Positions 33,639 through 41,915 of a DNA stretch of 64,000 nt are shown here, one piece after another; the stretch's first letter is position 1; each line of letters opens with the position of its first letter. Below the pieces are notes generated by a model. It was not told the DNA's origin, made no database searches, and saw only the letters and a program-made list of their open reading frames with translations. A program made the position numbers and the translations under genes. This stretch comes from Nitrospira sp. (GTDB lineage Bacteria > Nitrospirota > Nitrospiria > Nitrospirales > Nitrospiraceae), in contig CP054184.1 in assembly GCA_015709715.1 (NCBI GenBank), positions 2,155,001-2,219,000 of the forward strand. The letters run 5' to 3'.

Positions 33639-34060
33639 GGGACTTCGGTCTCCCTGGGACGAAATCCCTGAGAAGCCGCCCGTTGCGCCAACGCATCACA
33701 GGCTTCGTTCTCAGGATGGCCATTGTGTCCGCGAACCCATTGCCAGCTGATCTGATGCCGTCCCGCCAACTGGTCCAGGACCGCCCAGAGGTCATGATTC
33801 TTGTTGCGTTTCCAACCCAGCGTCATGGTCTTGATCAACAGTTGCGAATCCGAGTGCAGCACGATCGATTGCGACGGCGGCAACACCCTCAACGCTTCGA
33901 TCGCAGCCGTCATTTCCATGCGATTGTTGGTGGTGTCGGGACAGTGCCCCCATCCCTCCCGCCGCTGCTCTCCATCATGGATGATGTAGGCCCAGCCCCC
34001 TGGCCCGGGATTCCCCAGACAACTGCCGTCGGTATAAATCTGCACGCAACCTCCGTTCAT
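33635..34060 (-). CDS. rnhA: ribonuclease HI
   Basis: 141 residues, single RNase H domain. Catalytic acids: Asp in IYTDGSCLGNPGPGGW, Glu in NNRMEMTAAIEAL, Asp in LHSDSQLLIK and Asp in NEACDALAQ; a handle-like segment WKRNKNHDLW follows. It removes RNA from RNA-DNA hybrids. Ends four bases into the carH 3' end. Confidence 0.93.
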   Translation of the reverse strand: MNGGCVQIYTDGSCLGNPGPGGWAYIIHDGEQRREGWGHCPDTTNNRMEMTAAIEALRVLPPSQSIVLHSDSQLLIKTMTLGWKRNKNHDLWAVLDQLAGRHQISWQWVRGHNGHPENEACDALAQRAASQGFRPRETEVP

Positions 34061-34064
34061 CGCC

Positions 34065-34952
34065 TCACCATGATCGACACCAGCGTGATAGGCACCGCCA
34101 GGCCGCTTTAAGACTTCGGCCTTCTCCCAAGCCTAGCGCCAGCCCTTCGAGCAACGCGGCTCGGCCTTCGCGGGCCTGTCCTCCCTTGACCAGATGTTTG
34201 CCCCGGTCCGCCAGGTAGAACGCTCGTTCGCGTTGAAGATACCGGCGTTTCTCGGGATCTGTCCCGAACCGTGTCATCAAGCGTTCGATCAGGAGGGGCC
34301 GGTGGCCGAGGGCAATGTCGGGCGGCTTGATCTCACGATTGCGGTGATAGGTCAAGGGCTCGGGAATCCCGACGATGGTGGTCGCGGCGGCAATCCTGGT
34401 CCATAATTCATGGTCGTCCATGCCGGCGGAATTGAACTGTTCGTCGAATCCGCCCACGCTCTCGAGCACGGCCTTGCGAATGAGCGTGGCCGACGGTGTC
34501 GGGACAAAGCCCTGCACGAAGAGTCGCGCGAATTCATGCTGTGGCTGAGAGGCCGGCCCGATTTCATGCATCGGGCGTCCGGCTCGATCCAGATGGGCCA
34601 CGTCCGTCACCACCATGCCGACCGTCGGCTGGGCGTCCAGAATCGCAACTTGTCTGGCGAGTTTCTCGGGATCCCACAGGTCGTCGTGATCCAGTAGAGC
34701 GACGTATCGCCCACGTGCGGCGGCGATGCCGCGATTTCTCGCTTGGGCCACCCCGCCGTTGGACTGCCGGAGATAACGAACCTGGTCCCCGAATGCGACC
34801 ACAAGCTCGCCCGAGCCATCCGTCGAGCCGTCATTGATGACGACGATTTCGAAATCCCGATAGGTCTGCGCCAAGGCGCTCCGGATCGTCTCTTGAATGA
34901 CATCCCGCGCGTTGTACAGAGGGATCACGATGCTCACGACCGGCTCAACCAT
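34065..34952 (-). CDS. family 2 glycosyltransferase
   Basis: 295 residues. GT-A fold start VVSIVIPLYNARDVIQETI, VINDGSTDGSG, the nucleotide-sugar DxD-type site in YVALLDHDDLWDPEKL and an acceptor-side EDDxxx-like GMDDHELWTRI. No membrane helix, so a soluble or peripheral enzyme adding a sugar to a surface glycan. Follows the methyltransferase gene after three bases (read right to left) and precedes rnhA. Confidence 0.88.
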   Translation of the reverse strand: MVEPVVSIVIPLYNARDVIQETIRSALAQTYRDFEIVVINDGSTDGSGELVVAFGDQVRYLRQSNGGVAQARNRGIAAARGRYVALLDHDDLWDPEKLARQVAILDAQPTVGMVVTDVAHLDRAGRPMHEIGPASQPQHEFARLFVQGFVPTPSATLIRKAVLESVGGFDEQFNSAGMDDHELWTRIAAATTIVGIPEPLTYHRNREIKPPDIALGHRPLLIERLMTRFGTDPEKRRYLQRERAFYLADRGKHLVKGGQAREGRAALLEGLALGLGEGRSLKAAWRCLSRWCRSW

Positions 34953-34955
34953 CCG

Positions 34956-35519
34956 CTACGGTTTGACCGCCTCCAAGATGACCGTCATCTCCTCACACAC
35001 ATTCCACAGATATCGCCGGGCGCGTTTTTGAACATAGGCCGGCAGATACGCGAACGGCTTTCGCATGCCGAACTCGATCGCGACCGTCCGAAAGTTCGTC
35101 GGCAATCCGTAATAATTGGGCGACTTAAAATATTCGAAACTCTCCTCCGTCATGAACCGCACATGCGTCGGGTCGAGGAAGGCTTTGCGGGACGTGTAAT
35201 AGGGGGTCTTGATATAAACCCGCGCCCCGGGCGCGCAGACGCGATAGAGGTCCACCATGAAGGTGATCAAATCACGCATATGTTCCACGGAATGGATCGA
35301 GTAGGCCGCCCTTACACTGTCGGTCTTGAAGGGGAGCCCCCGCTCGAAATCGCAGACGACATCGACGCCCGGCACGGCTCGTTGATCAACGCCGACCGTA
35401 CCCAGCTGCTTGAGGGAACCGCAGCCGATGTCCAGGACAAGGCCCGTGCGAAGCGCCTCCGTCACCTCGGAGGGGACAGGTCGATCAAGCCAGAATCGTT
35501 CAGAACCGCCGCCAGTCAT
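34956..35519 (-). CDS. class I SAM-dependent methyltransferase
   Basis: 187 residues. SAM-binding motif LVLDIGCGSLKQLG (motif I), acidic VDVVCDFERGLPF, and SIHSVEHMRDLITFMVDLYRV (post-motif helix) fit the methyltransferase 11 group common in glycan clusters. It probably works with the neighbouring glycosyltransferase. About 210 bases upstream (35520-35733) hold no recognisable gene. Confidence 0.83.
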   Translation of the reverse strand: MTGGGSERFWLDRPVPSEVTEALRTGLVLDIGCGSLKQLGTVGVDQRAVPGVDVVCDFERGLPFKTDSVRAAYSIHSVEHMRDLITFMVDLYRVCAPGARVYIKTPYYTSRKAFLDPTHVRFMTEESFEYFKSPNYYGLPTNFRTVAIEFGMRKPFAYLPAYVQKRARRYLWNVCEEMTVILEAVKP

Positions 35520-35733
35520 CTACGGCATAATCCGCGGAAGGAGGCGAGGAAAGCTATCGCAGCCATGGTTTCTCTTTGTCTCCCGGATGGTCCGCTTGCT
35601 CTGGGCTGCCCATGCAGAGTGACACCTATATACCACTTGGTCGGCCAGGCTCAAGCGTAGGCATCCCCTTTGAGAAGGACGGGCCCTCAGGGGATCGACC
35701 ATCGTCTTCTGGACGACCGATCCCCCAGACACC

Positions 35734-36702
35734 TTACTCCGTCTTGCGCAGATCGATCACCGTTCCGTTCTCATCCAGCTCCACGGTGACCAGAGCTCCC
35801 TCCGCGATCGGTTTCGTTTTCACCTCCATCCGATCCAACGGGAACACCTTATCGCCTTCAGGCGTCCAAAGTTTGATTTCCTTCTTGGTCAAGCCCGCAT
35901 AGATCAACTTGCCGGTGATCAGACGATGCGCGCCCGCCTTGTTCTTGTGTTTGCCGTGGTGGTCGATAACCATGTTCTCCTCGTTCAACCACAGGGTCAC
36001 CTCATCCCCAACCGCCGCGTCAGACGGCGCCGTCTTCGCGTTGATGGTGTACTGCCCCACGGGTGTCTTCACATACACCAACCCCGACTGGATTTTCGTC
36101 ACCTCTCCGTTCAAGGTCAGGTGATAGCCGGACTTGGTGTGCGGTTGCTCGTCGATCTCGAGTTCGACGGTCATGCGATGGATATCGATGACCTTACCGG
36201 CCTCATTCAGTTCCACCGTGATCTGGGTGCCCTCTTCGATGCCGGACAATTGCGAGCGACCCGTTTGCACGGCGAAGGCCTGTTCGCCTTCCAGCGTCCA
36301 GAGCTTGATCTCCTTGCGGTCGACGGAGGCATAGGCCAACTTGCCGGATACGAACCGATGAGCATGAGCGGCTTCTCCCTTGCGATGCACATCGACCACC
36401 ACGTTATTCTCGTTCACCTGCATTTCCACTTCCTCGCCGACCGCCAGACTCTTCGGAGCGGTGCCGGAGGAGAAGCGCACCTTGCCCCAGGGCGTCTTCA
36501 CCGTGATGAGATCGCCTTGGACCTGTGACACCACGCCGCTGACCTTCATATGTGTCCCCGGCCGATGCGAATGCGTGCCGCCTTGATCGGCCAACGCGGG
36601 TGAGGCAGCCACGAGCAGGCCCAGCAGCATAGCCCCCGACACCGAAAGGCCGTGAGGGGTGTGGCGGTGAGTTGAGGGTTCAATGGGATGATGGTTGGTC
36701 AT
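35734..36702 (-). CDS. secreted protein of two tandem ~120-residue repeats
   Basis: 322 residues from the ATG at 36702, which has AAGGAGGA seven bases upstream. Signal peptide (GAMLLGLLVAASPALADQGG), a His-rich stretch, then two copies of the same beta-rich unit: VSQVQGDLITVKTPWG... and VTKIQSGLVYVKTPVG..., each with VxVDEVxLxxNENN(V/M)V(I/V)D, GKL(A/I)YA, KKEIKLWT(L/P)EG and VTVELxExGxVIDxxxxE. An internal duplication is obvious. OB-like or barwin-like strand repeats of this kind occur in periplasmic metal-stress proteins, but I recognise no named family. Confidence 0.75.
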   Translation of the reverse strand: MTNHHPIEPSTHRHTPHGLSVSGAMLLGLLVAASPALADQGGTHSHRPGTHMKVSGVVSQVQGDLITVKTPWGKVRFSSGTAPKSLAVGEEVEMQVNENNVVVDVHRKGEAAHAHRFVSGKLAYASVDRKEIKLWTLEGEQAFAVQTGRSQLSGIEEGTQITVELNEAGKVIDIHRMTVELEIDEQPHTKSGYHLTLNGEVTKIQSGLVYVKTPVGQYTINAKTAPSDAAVGDEVTLWLNEENMVIDHHGKHKNKAGAHRLITGKLIYAGLTKKEIKLWTPEGDKVFPLDRMEVKTKPIAEGALVTVELDENGTVIDLRKTE

Positions 36703-37394
36703 GATGCGTCCTCCTTGTGAATGATGTGTAGGTCCCGTTCGCGCATGTCCTGTGTCGCCATGCGCGACTACCCACGACACATCGCAAGCCCCGTTCCCGG
36801 CGGCACAGTTGCGCAAACTCGTTGATGAAACGAAGAACGCGGCCAGAAGGCGGCTCGAACCACGTCCAGGTGACGAAACCAAACGACGCCTCATCGTCAA
36901 GTGACGAATCCGTCGTCAGATGCGATCCATCACCGCACGGCTTCCGTGTCGCAGTCGGAAGGTTGGATCCATGCTCGGCTCAGCATGGCGCCATTCTCCT
37001 CGGCGACAGCAGCGGGTGCCGTTGCACCGTTCGCCAAGAGAAAGGCCGTGAGAGAGAGGAAAGCATGAATGCGCATGGGCGTCCCTTGAAGTGCGCGTAA
37101 TGTGTCGCGCCACGAGTTGTGGCCTTACATCGCGCGCCCACTATACGGATCGCGTGAACCGGTCCGGCTAGGGAATTCCCCCGTGCCCTGCCAAACGCCC
37201 CCCTTGATAGAACCGAAAAAGACCCTGGCCCGCACAAAAGCCTCCGTGACACCGATGCGAAGGCGCGTTCCGCATGGTAGATACGTACAGATACCGTGGG
37301 GAGTCGAAACATTCCCCAATGCAGCGCGTGATCGCGCGCGCCGTTCACACTTCGCAGATCACGCGCAACCACCATGTTCGGAGGGAGGGTAAAA
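36703..37394. other. 692-base region with little coding evidence
   Basis: Apart from a possible 48-residue minus-strand gene (36930-37076) I see no convincing gene, RNA or repeat. Frames open across it lack ribosome sites and have unnatural composition. It includes the promoter regions for the duplicated-domain gene (minus) and the cupredoxin-like gene (plus). Confidence 0.5.
36930..37076 (-). CDS. possible 48-residue secreted peptide
   Basis: The reading frame from ATG at 37076 gives a credible signal peptide (MRIHAFLSLTAFLLANGATA, then PAAVAEE with an AxA-like cleavage site) and a short mature part with one Cys. AAGGGA lies eight bases upstream. A TGA ends it at 36930; reading through would add ten residues. 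No homologue is recalled. Confidence 0.35.
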   Translation of the reverse strand: MRIHAFLSLTAFLLANGATAPAAVAEENGAMLSRAWIQPSDCDTEAVR

Positions 37395-37805
37395 ATGAAA
37401 ACCATCATTCATGCAGCAGCGGTGGCGGCTTTGTTCATCGGATGCGCGGGCTTGCCGCAAACGTCGAGAACGGCGGTCATCCACGAGGTCAAATTTGAGG
37501 ACAAAATGATGCCCGCCGACCTGACGGTGAACGTCGGCGACGAGATTCGGTGGGTGAATCACCGCACACTTCCAGTCAGGATCGACATCCCCGGCCTGAA
37601 GAACGGCTTGTTGTCCTGCGATCGTGGCTTCTCGAACGCCTTCGGCAGCACACGCGAGGTGACCGAACTGGATCCCGGCAAGAGTGCCAGCCTCTGTTTT
37701 GCCCAACCGGTGGTCCTCGGCTACAACGCACGGATGAAATCCGCCGTTCCCGGTGGCATGGCCATCGAGCCGGGCACTCTTCGGGCAGTCGCACCGACAA
37801 GGTAA
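37395..37805 (+). CDS. cupredoxin-like lipoprotein
   Basis: 136 residues from the ATG at 37395, preceded by GGAGGGAGGG. Lipobox near LFIGCAG (Cys about 18) predicts a lipid-anchored periplasmic protein. The rest is a cupredoxin-type beta sandwich: VKFEDKMMPADLTVNVGDEIRW, NHRTLPVRIDIPG with a His, SLCFAQPVVLGYNARMK with Cys and Met at the position of blue-copper ligands. The second His of a full type-1 site is not obvious, so copper binding is uncertain. Confidence 0.75.
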   Translation: MKTIIHAAAVAALFIGCAGLPQTSRTAVIHEVKFEDKMMPADLTVNVGDEIRWVNHRTLPVRIDIPGLKNGLLSCDRGFSNAFGSTREVTELDPGKSASLCFAQPVVLGYNARMKSAVPGGMAIEPGTLRAVAPTR

Positions 37806-37834
37806 CTGCTCTGGCTGCCCCATCCTGCTCCCCC

Positions 37835-37865
37835 TCACCCTGGAGCTGAATCAGTTCCAGGGTGA
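37835..37865. terminator. 10-bp inverted repeat after the cupredoxin gene
   Basis: TCACCCTGGA, 11-base loop, TCCAGGGTGA: perfect 10-bp stem 30 bases after the stop. No T-run, so a Rho-assisted or partial terminator is the likely role. Confidence 0.45.
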
Positions 37866-37976
37866 ACACACCGGATCACGACTAGGCGCTCACCGCGCAG
37901 ACGGGTGCCATCACCGGACGAGGCACTACACACTTCACAAGTTCTCGAGGTCGATAGGGGCTAGGAAGAGGAAGGG

Positions 37977-37994
37977 ATGGTGACGAAGCCGGGA
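37977..37994. repeat. left attachment site copy (tRNA 3' fragment)
   Basis: ATGGTGACGAAGCCGGGA, matching 17 of 18 bases of the tRNA-Leu 3' end at 44594-44611 (one A/C change). It marks the left boundary of the integrated element. Confidence 0.78.
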
Positions 37995-38017
37995 TACAGC
38001 AAGCAATACTGCTTTAA

Positions 38018-38111
38018 TTTCGACTATTACGCAAAGGCTCTATCCATACGGGTTTTCAGTTCTTGCTCTTTCGGCTATCATAGTGGAGCACCTAGGTTTT
38101 CGGCTATTACG
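38018..38111 (+). repeat. three 14-base direct repeats at the element's left end
   Basis: TTTCGACTATTACG at 38018, TTTCGGCTATCATA at 38069 and TTTCGGCTATTACG at 38098: consensus TTTCGGCTATTACG. Located between the left att copy and the first gene, a position typical for integrase arm sites or replication iterons. Confidence 0.6.
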
Positions 38112-38138
38112 GTTTAGCATCTCCGTTTGTAAGCAGGC

Positions 38139-38759
38139 ATGAACGAACCAACCTTCGATGACCTACCAGACCCAGCCAAGACCAGCCTGGAAGATTTCCT
38201 GAAGGCCGCTTCAAGGCGTGCTCGGGCGATCTGGAAGCAACATCACCCTGGCCGGCCTATACATATGGGCCGGCCATCCCAACGTTTGATAATTATCGAG
38301 GCCTGCGAACGTTTAGCTAAGCAAAAGCAGAACGATTTTAGCCATCTGACGCTTGGGAAAATTGTACAAATACTTTCTGACCGCTTGTCGGCGACAACCA
38401 AGAATATTAGCGGAACCACTCTTTCGAAACATGCGAGGGAGTGGTTAGTCGAGGGACTAATTTCCGAAAGATTTTCGCTCGATCAGTTGCCGCTGGGATT
38501 AACCCCCTATCTATTTAAAAGCCAGAACTCTTTTGCGATGTTGCGCTGGATTGTTTGCTGGGGTGCCATTTGTCGAGAGCAACCGGAGGTGCAGAAATGG
38601 GTGAAGGAAAAAATGGGCATGTTGCCACCGGAGTTACCGCATGAGGTGTTACCCGAAAAATTTACAAAGCGCTATAAGAATTGGGAGTCACAGTATGATC
38701 AGTGGGTGCTAGGCGGGCTGCTTAAAGCCCAGAATGAGCGCCGATCGTTTCCCCGCTAG
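38139..38759 (+). CDS. element protein of unknown function
   Basis: 206 residues, soluble and basic. The first part (PAKTSLEDFLKAASRRARAIW) is helical; the segment LTLGKIVQILSDRLSATTKN followed by SGTTLSKHAREWLVEGLI resembles a winged-helix DNA-binding arrangement. No catalytic motif seen. First gene after the repeats; it may be a DNA-binding regulator or replication partner. About 140 bases follow before the next gene. Confidence 0.55.
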   Translation: MNEPTFDDLPDPAKTSLEDFLKAASRRARAIWKQHHPGRPIHMGRPSQRLIIIEACERLAKQKQNDFSHLTLGKIVQILSDRLSATTKNISGTTLSKHAREWLVEGLISERFSLDQLPLGLTPYLFKSQNSFAMLRWIVCWGAICREQPEVQKWVKEKMGMLPPELPHEVLPEKFTKRYKNWESQYDQWVLGGLLKAQNERRSFPR

Positions 38760-38900
38760 AAGCTTCTCAAAACAGTCTATCTTTCGATAAAACCCCCAGA
38801 AAAGTACCTTTTTAAATTTCTTGCCCCCCTGACCTCTCGTCTGTCGTGCGGTACTGTTCCAAGCGAAAGCAACGGAACACCACGCAGAAAGGGAGGTCCT

Positions 38901-39140
38901 ATGCACAAAAGCAATTCAGCCCGCACCAGAAACCGTCGGCATCTCGGTCCCCCACTGACATTTGGTGACTTGCCTGATTGGGTCTCGCCGTTACAGGCAG
39001 CCAGATATCTCCAGTCCGGACTTGTCACCGTTTATGACCTCTGCAAACGTGGCTCCCTTCCATGCAGGCGATTTGGACGTTTGGTCAGAATCCCCAAAGA
39101 ATCCCTAAGACCTGCTGATACCACTGGGCCAGGCTGCTAG
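38901..39140 (+). CDS. AlpA/excisionase-like HTH protein
   Basis: 79 residues with AAAGGGAGG six bases before the ATG. The core VSPLQAARYLQSGLVTVYDL, then RRFGRLVRIPKESL matches the MerR-like HTH of excisionases (HTH_17). In elements of this class it bends DNA at the att site and steers the integrase to excision, or acts as a regulator. Confidence 0.7.
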   Translation: MHKSNSARTRNRRHLGPPLTFGDLPDWVSPLQAARYLQSGLVTVYDLCKRGSLPCRRFGRLVRIPKESLRPADTTGPGC

Positions 39141-39143
39141 TCC

Positions 39144-40070
39144 ATGCGTGAATACGGAAAGGTCGCGCCAACGTTTTGGACCGGCGAGACAGGCAAGAAG
39201 ATCAGGAAGGCTGGCCTGAATGCTCAGGTCGTCGCGCTCTATCTGCAGACGGCTCCGGGGTCGAACATGTTGGGTCTTTATTACCTTCCCATTCCTGTCC
39301 TAGCTCATGAAACGGGGATGACCTTAGAAGGGGCTTCGAAGGCCCTTCAATGTCTCTCTGAAGTGGGCTTCGCAGAATATGACCATGAGTCTGAGTATGT
39401 GTTCGTGGCTCGCATGGCGCATTACCAGATCGGAAGCAGTCTGACCATGGGTAAGGATGGGCCGGATAAGAGAGTTGTGGGTATCAAAAAGCAGCTCGAA
39501 CCCCTCAGAAAGAATCCGTTTTTCAATCGATTCCTAGAACTCTACCGCGAGGCATATCACCTTCAGGATGTAAGCCCCTCCGAAGCCCCACAGAAGCCCC
39601 TTCGAAGCCAGGAGCAGGATCAGGAGCATCTTCAGGAGCAGGATCAAGAACAGGAACAGAAGCAATATGCCGCTGCGCCTAAATCCGGCGCGCGGCCACT
39701 GGTGAAGGTTGTCGAAGGTAAGACCGTAGGAACTTGGGATGCCTATTCAGCAGCCTACCGGTTTCGGTATGGGGTCGATCCACACCGAGATAAAAAGGTC
39801 AATGGAGTGTTAGCCAAATTGGTTGATCGATTGGGCCCAGAGGTGGCCCCTCATGTTGCCGCATTTTACGTGGATCACAACAAGCCCTCCTACGTTTCAG
39901 AGAGGCACCCCGTCGAGTTGTTGTTGAAGGATTGTACTGGTCTGAAGACGCAGTGGCAGACGGGTGTGAAGGCTACGACCGGAGAAGCCAAAAATGCCGA
40001 AAGAAGGGACGATGTGATGGAACAGGTCAAACGCGTCACGGCCATGATGAAAACTCAAGGAGGTGCGTAG
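39144..40070 (+). CDS. phage-replication-like winged-helix protein
   Basis: 308 residues. N-terminal helix-turn-helix segment (IPVLAHETGMTLEGASKALQ, residues about 53-73) followed by a Gln/Glu repeat linker (QEQDQEHLQEQDQEQEQ, about 160-180) and a C-terminal part. The arrangement resembles phage replication initiator O-like proteins (winged helix, linker, partner-binding end). Starts three bases after the excisionase-like gene; its stop overlaps the GTG of the next gene. Confidence 0.55.
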   Translation: MREYGKVAPTFWTGETGKKIRKAGLNAQVVALYLQTAPGSNMLGLYYLPIPVLAHETGMTLEGASKALQCLSEVGFAEYDHESEYVFVARMAHYQIGSSLTMGKDGPDKRVVGIKKQLEPLRKNPFFNRFLELYREAYHLQDVSPSEAPQKPLRSQEQDQEHLQEQDQEQEQKQYAAAPKSGARPLVKVVEGKTVGTWDAYSAAYRFRYGVDPHRDKKVNGVLAKLVDRLGPEVAPHVAAFYVDHNKPSYVSERHPVELLLKDCTGLKTQWQTGVKATTGEAKNAERRDDVMEQVKRVTAMMKTQGGA

Positions 40071-40624
40071 TGGAGTTGGCAAAAGCAGTAGCCGCAACCT
40101 TTGCCGTTGTTGGGCAAGAAATGCCGGATATCGGTCTTGCGACCATCGTCAGTGAACTCCTGGACTATCCGCTAGGAGATGTCCTCAAGGCCCTTGCGCG
40201 CTGCCGAAAAGAGCTTCGAAAAATTACGCTGGCTGACATCATCGATCGCATCCCGAGTGGACATCCCGGAATTGAAGAGGCTTGGGCCATGATCGCGGGA
40301 TTGCTGAGCGATGAAGACCGTTCAGTGGTCTGGACTGGCGAAATGGCAGAAGCCTTCGGAGTGGCAAGGCATCTAGCTCATGACAAGGTTGCGGCTCGTC
40401 TTGCGTTCAAAGAGGCCTATTCAAAAGCCCTTGCTGAGGCGCGAGATCAGAAGCGTAGTCCAAAATGGCGGGTGTCGCTGGGACATGATCCGCATGGCCG
40501 GCAGGGAGCGCTTGAGGAAGCAGTACGCCTTGGACGGATACCAGCGGAGCACGCTCAGAAACTAATTCCCGATTATTCAATTCCTGAAGGCGTCACTTTG
40601 CCAAAGCTTCGAATCATTGCCTAA
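40070..40624 (+). CDS. element protein of unknown function
   Basis: 184 residues with GTG start at 40070 overlapping the preceding TAG by one base; AAGGAGG lies seven bases upstream. Earlier in-frame starts run through the previous gene and lack a ribosome site. All-helical, with DIIDRIPSGHPGIEEAWAMIAGL and AFKEAYSKALAEARDQK. Looks like a small replication- or packaging-associated helper, but I recognise no family. Confidence 0.6.
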   Translation: MELAKAVAATFAVVGQEMPDIGLATIVSELLDYPLGDVLKALARCRKELRKITLADIIDRIPSGHPGIEEAWAMIAGLLSDEDRSVVWTGEMAEAFGVARHLAHDKVAARLAFKEAYSKALAEARDQKRSPKWRVSLGHDPHGRQGALEEAVRLGRIPAEHAQKLIPDYSIPEGVTLPKLRIIA

Positions 40625-40639
40625 CAACCAGGAGGCTCT

Positions 40640-40678
40640 ATGCAAGTGGTCACTTATGAACCAACGCCGGAGCGGTAA
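40640..40678 (+). CDS. 12-codon leader-like reading frame
   Basis: A very good ribosome site (AGGAGG, four bases before ATG) starts a frame of 12 codons that ends at TAA 40676-40678, twelve bases before the next gene. Either a translated leader peptide that couples to 40690, or a decoy site. No homologue expected. Confidence 0.3.
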   Translation: MQVVTYEPTPER

Positions 40679-40689
40679 GGGGAAAGAGC

Positions 40690-40992
40690 ATGGCAAGAGA
40701 GGCCTTAGTGCCAGCTAAGAATATGAAACGTAAAGAGAAAACTATACGGGGTATACCCCAGGAATGGCGAGATCTGGCAAACGTCGGTGATGTGTTTCGC
40801 ATGCTTCGCTACTGCCTGCTGCAAGTCGACAAGGGCAGGATGACCATTCGCAAGGCTAACTGCATGGGCTTTTTGGGCGGAAAGATGATTGACGCAGCTG
40901 AGAAGGTCGAGTTTGAGCGCCGACTAGCAGAACTGGAAGGACGCCAAGGAAATCATGACGGTGGAGTCATCCAAATTTCGGTGAGCAAATGA
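40690..40992 (+). CDS. small element protein, unknown
   Basis: 100 residues, basic N-terminus (REALVPAKNMKRKEKTIRG), then helices GDVFRMLRYCLLQVDKGRMT and AAEKVEFERRLAELEG. Stop overlaps the ATG of the 58-residue gene at 40989. No family recognised; context suggests a DNA-associated or regulatory role. Confidence 0.5.
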   Translation: MAREALVPAKNMKRKEKTIRGIPQEWRDLANVGDVFRMLRYCLLQVDKGRMTIRKANCMGFLGGKMIDAAEKVEFERRLAELEGRQGNHDGGVIQISVSK

Positions 40993-41165
40993 AGCGATCA
41001 GCACTGACACGACTTGAACGATTGGAGAAGGGAAAGAGTGGGCGCAGTGGAGCCCTCGCTGTTCCGAATCCCTGCACGCTGGAGGAGTGGCTTGCCCGTT
41101 GGCAGAACTACAACCATGAAGAGAGAAAGCCGTCCATTTTTATCGATGATCGGAGACCCTTATGA
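40989..41165 (+). CDS. 58-residue element protein
   Basis: Begins at ATG 40989, overlapping the TGA of the previous gene by four bases, and ends with an ATGA overlap into the next gene, so it sits in a coupled run. Basic first half (MKRSALTRLERLEKGKSG), then LEEWLARWQNYNHEERKPS. The MKRSALTRLERLEK start recurs in spirit in the 41518 gene (MNRSLRSRLDRLAGQ), a shared N-terminal pattern. Function unknown. Confidence 0.6.
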   Translation: MKRSALTRLERLEKGKSGRSGALAVPNPCTLEEWLARWQNYNHEERKPSIFIDDRRPL

Positions 41166-41515
41166 AATTTATTCAGATCGAAGACATGCACGTTGACCTT
41201 GAAAAGATCCAGTTCATCAAGGAAGAACCGCAGCACTTCGACACACCGCGGATTGATGTCTACTACGCGTCCCGCAAATTTGAGATCCGCTCTGACTCTC
41301 CCAAATGGACAGAGCTGCAGGCCCTTTTCCCTACCTCGTTTTGCTTCGTCCAAGGCGCCCACATCGACGTGGCACAGATCGACTTTGTACGCGAGGAAGC
41401 GCAGAGCCAAGGCCAACCGATATGCGTGGTCATGTACCACAACCGAGAGTTGCGCGTGCTCAAAGGTTCGACCGAATGGAACGCACTTCACGCGAAGATG
41501 TACGGAGAGGCCTAG
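41162..41515 (+). CDS. small element protein, two similar halves
   Basis: 117 residues. Two parallel segments can be seen: MHVDLEKIQFIKEEPQ...VYYASRKFEIRSDSPKWTEL and AHIDVAQIDFVREEAQ...VMYHNRELRVLKGSTEWNAL, about 60 residues apart, so it looks like an internal duplication of a small beta-alpha unit. Coupled to the neighbours by overlap. No known family recalled. Confidence 0.6.
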   Translation: MKFIQIEDMHVDLEKIQFIKEEPQHFDTPRIDVYYASRKFEIRSDSPKWTELQALFPTSFCFVQGAHIDVAQIDFVREEAQSQGQPICVVMYHNRELRVLKGSTEWNALHAKMYGEA

Positions 41516-41517
41516 AG

Positions 41518-41865
41518 ATGAATCGCTCGCTGCGCAGCCGGCTGGACCGTTTAGCAGGTCAGAAACCTGGCGCTCCTCAGGTTGCTTACATCCAATTCGA
41601 TTCCTTGGAGATGACCTCCGAAGAAGCCATCGAAAAGGCGTTTGAAGCGGGATACATCCAGCCCGGATGCGCGTTGATGGTGCTTCCTAAAACGGTGACG
41701 CCTGCACAGTGGGAATCCATGATTCCGATTTGGCAGGAGTGCATCCGTACCGGATCGAAATGGGATGAGCTGCCCTATTGGGCCGGGGGCGGGGCCCTGT
41801 TGCCGAAGGTGAAGTTCGGCACCGCGTTTTTGAGGCGCGTCAATCGTGCGGCTTACAGATCGTGA
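41518..41865 (+). CDS. small element protein, unknown
   Basis: 115 residues from the ATG at 41518, three bases after the previous stop; an earlier in-frame start would run inside the preceding gene. Basic start (MNRSLRSRLDRLAGQK), then FDSLEMTSEEAIEKAFEAGY and a Trp-rich central part. Function unknown. Confidence 0.55.
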   Translation: MNRSLRSRLDRLAGQKPGAPQVAYIQFDSLEMTSEEAIEKAFEAGYIQPGCALMVLPKTVTPAQWESMIPIWQECIRTGSKWDELPYWAGGGALLPKVKFGTAFLRRVNRAAYRS

Positions 41866-41915
41866 TAACCATTTGCTAATGCTGAAATGTGTTCCCTGTC
41901 ACACACGTTAGACAA

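Noticed and set aside
36980-37408. 142-codon minus-strand frame
   Set aside because: No ribosome site, odd composition, overlaps the promoter region of the cupredoxin-like gene.
39600-39680. Tandem repeat array (possible CRISPR-like or minisatellite)
   Set aside because: The repetition is in-frame Gln/Glu low complexity inside a protein linker; no spacer structure. No CRISPR array was seen anywhere in the window.
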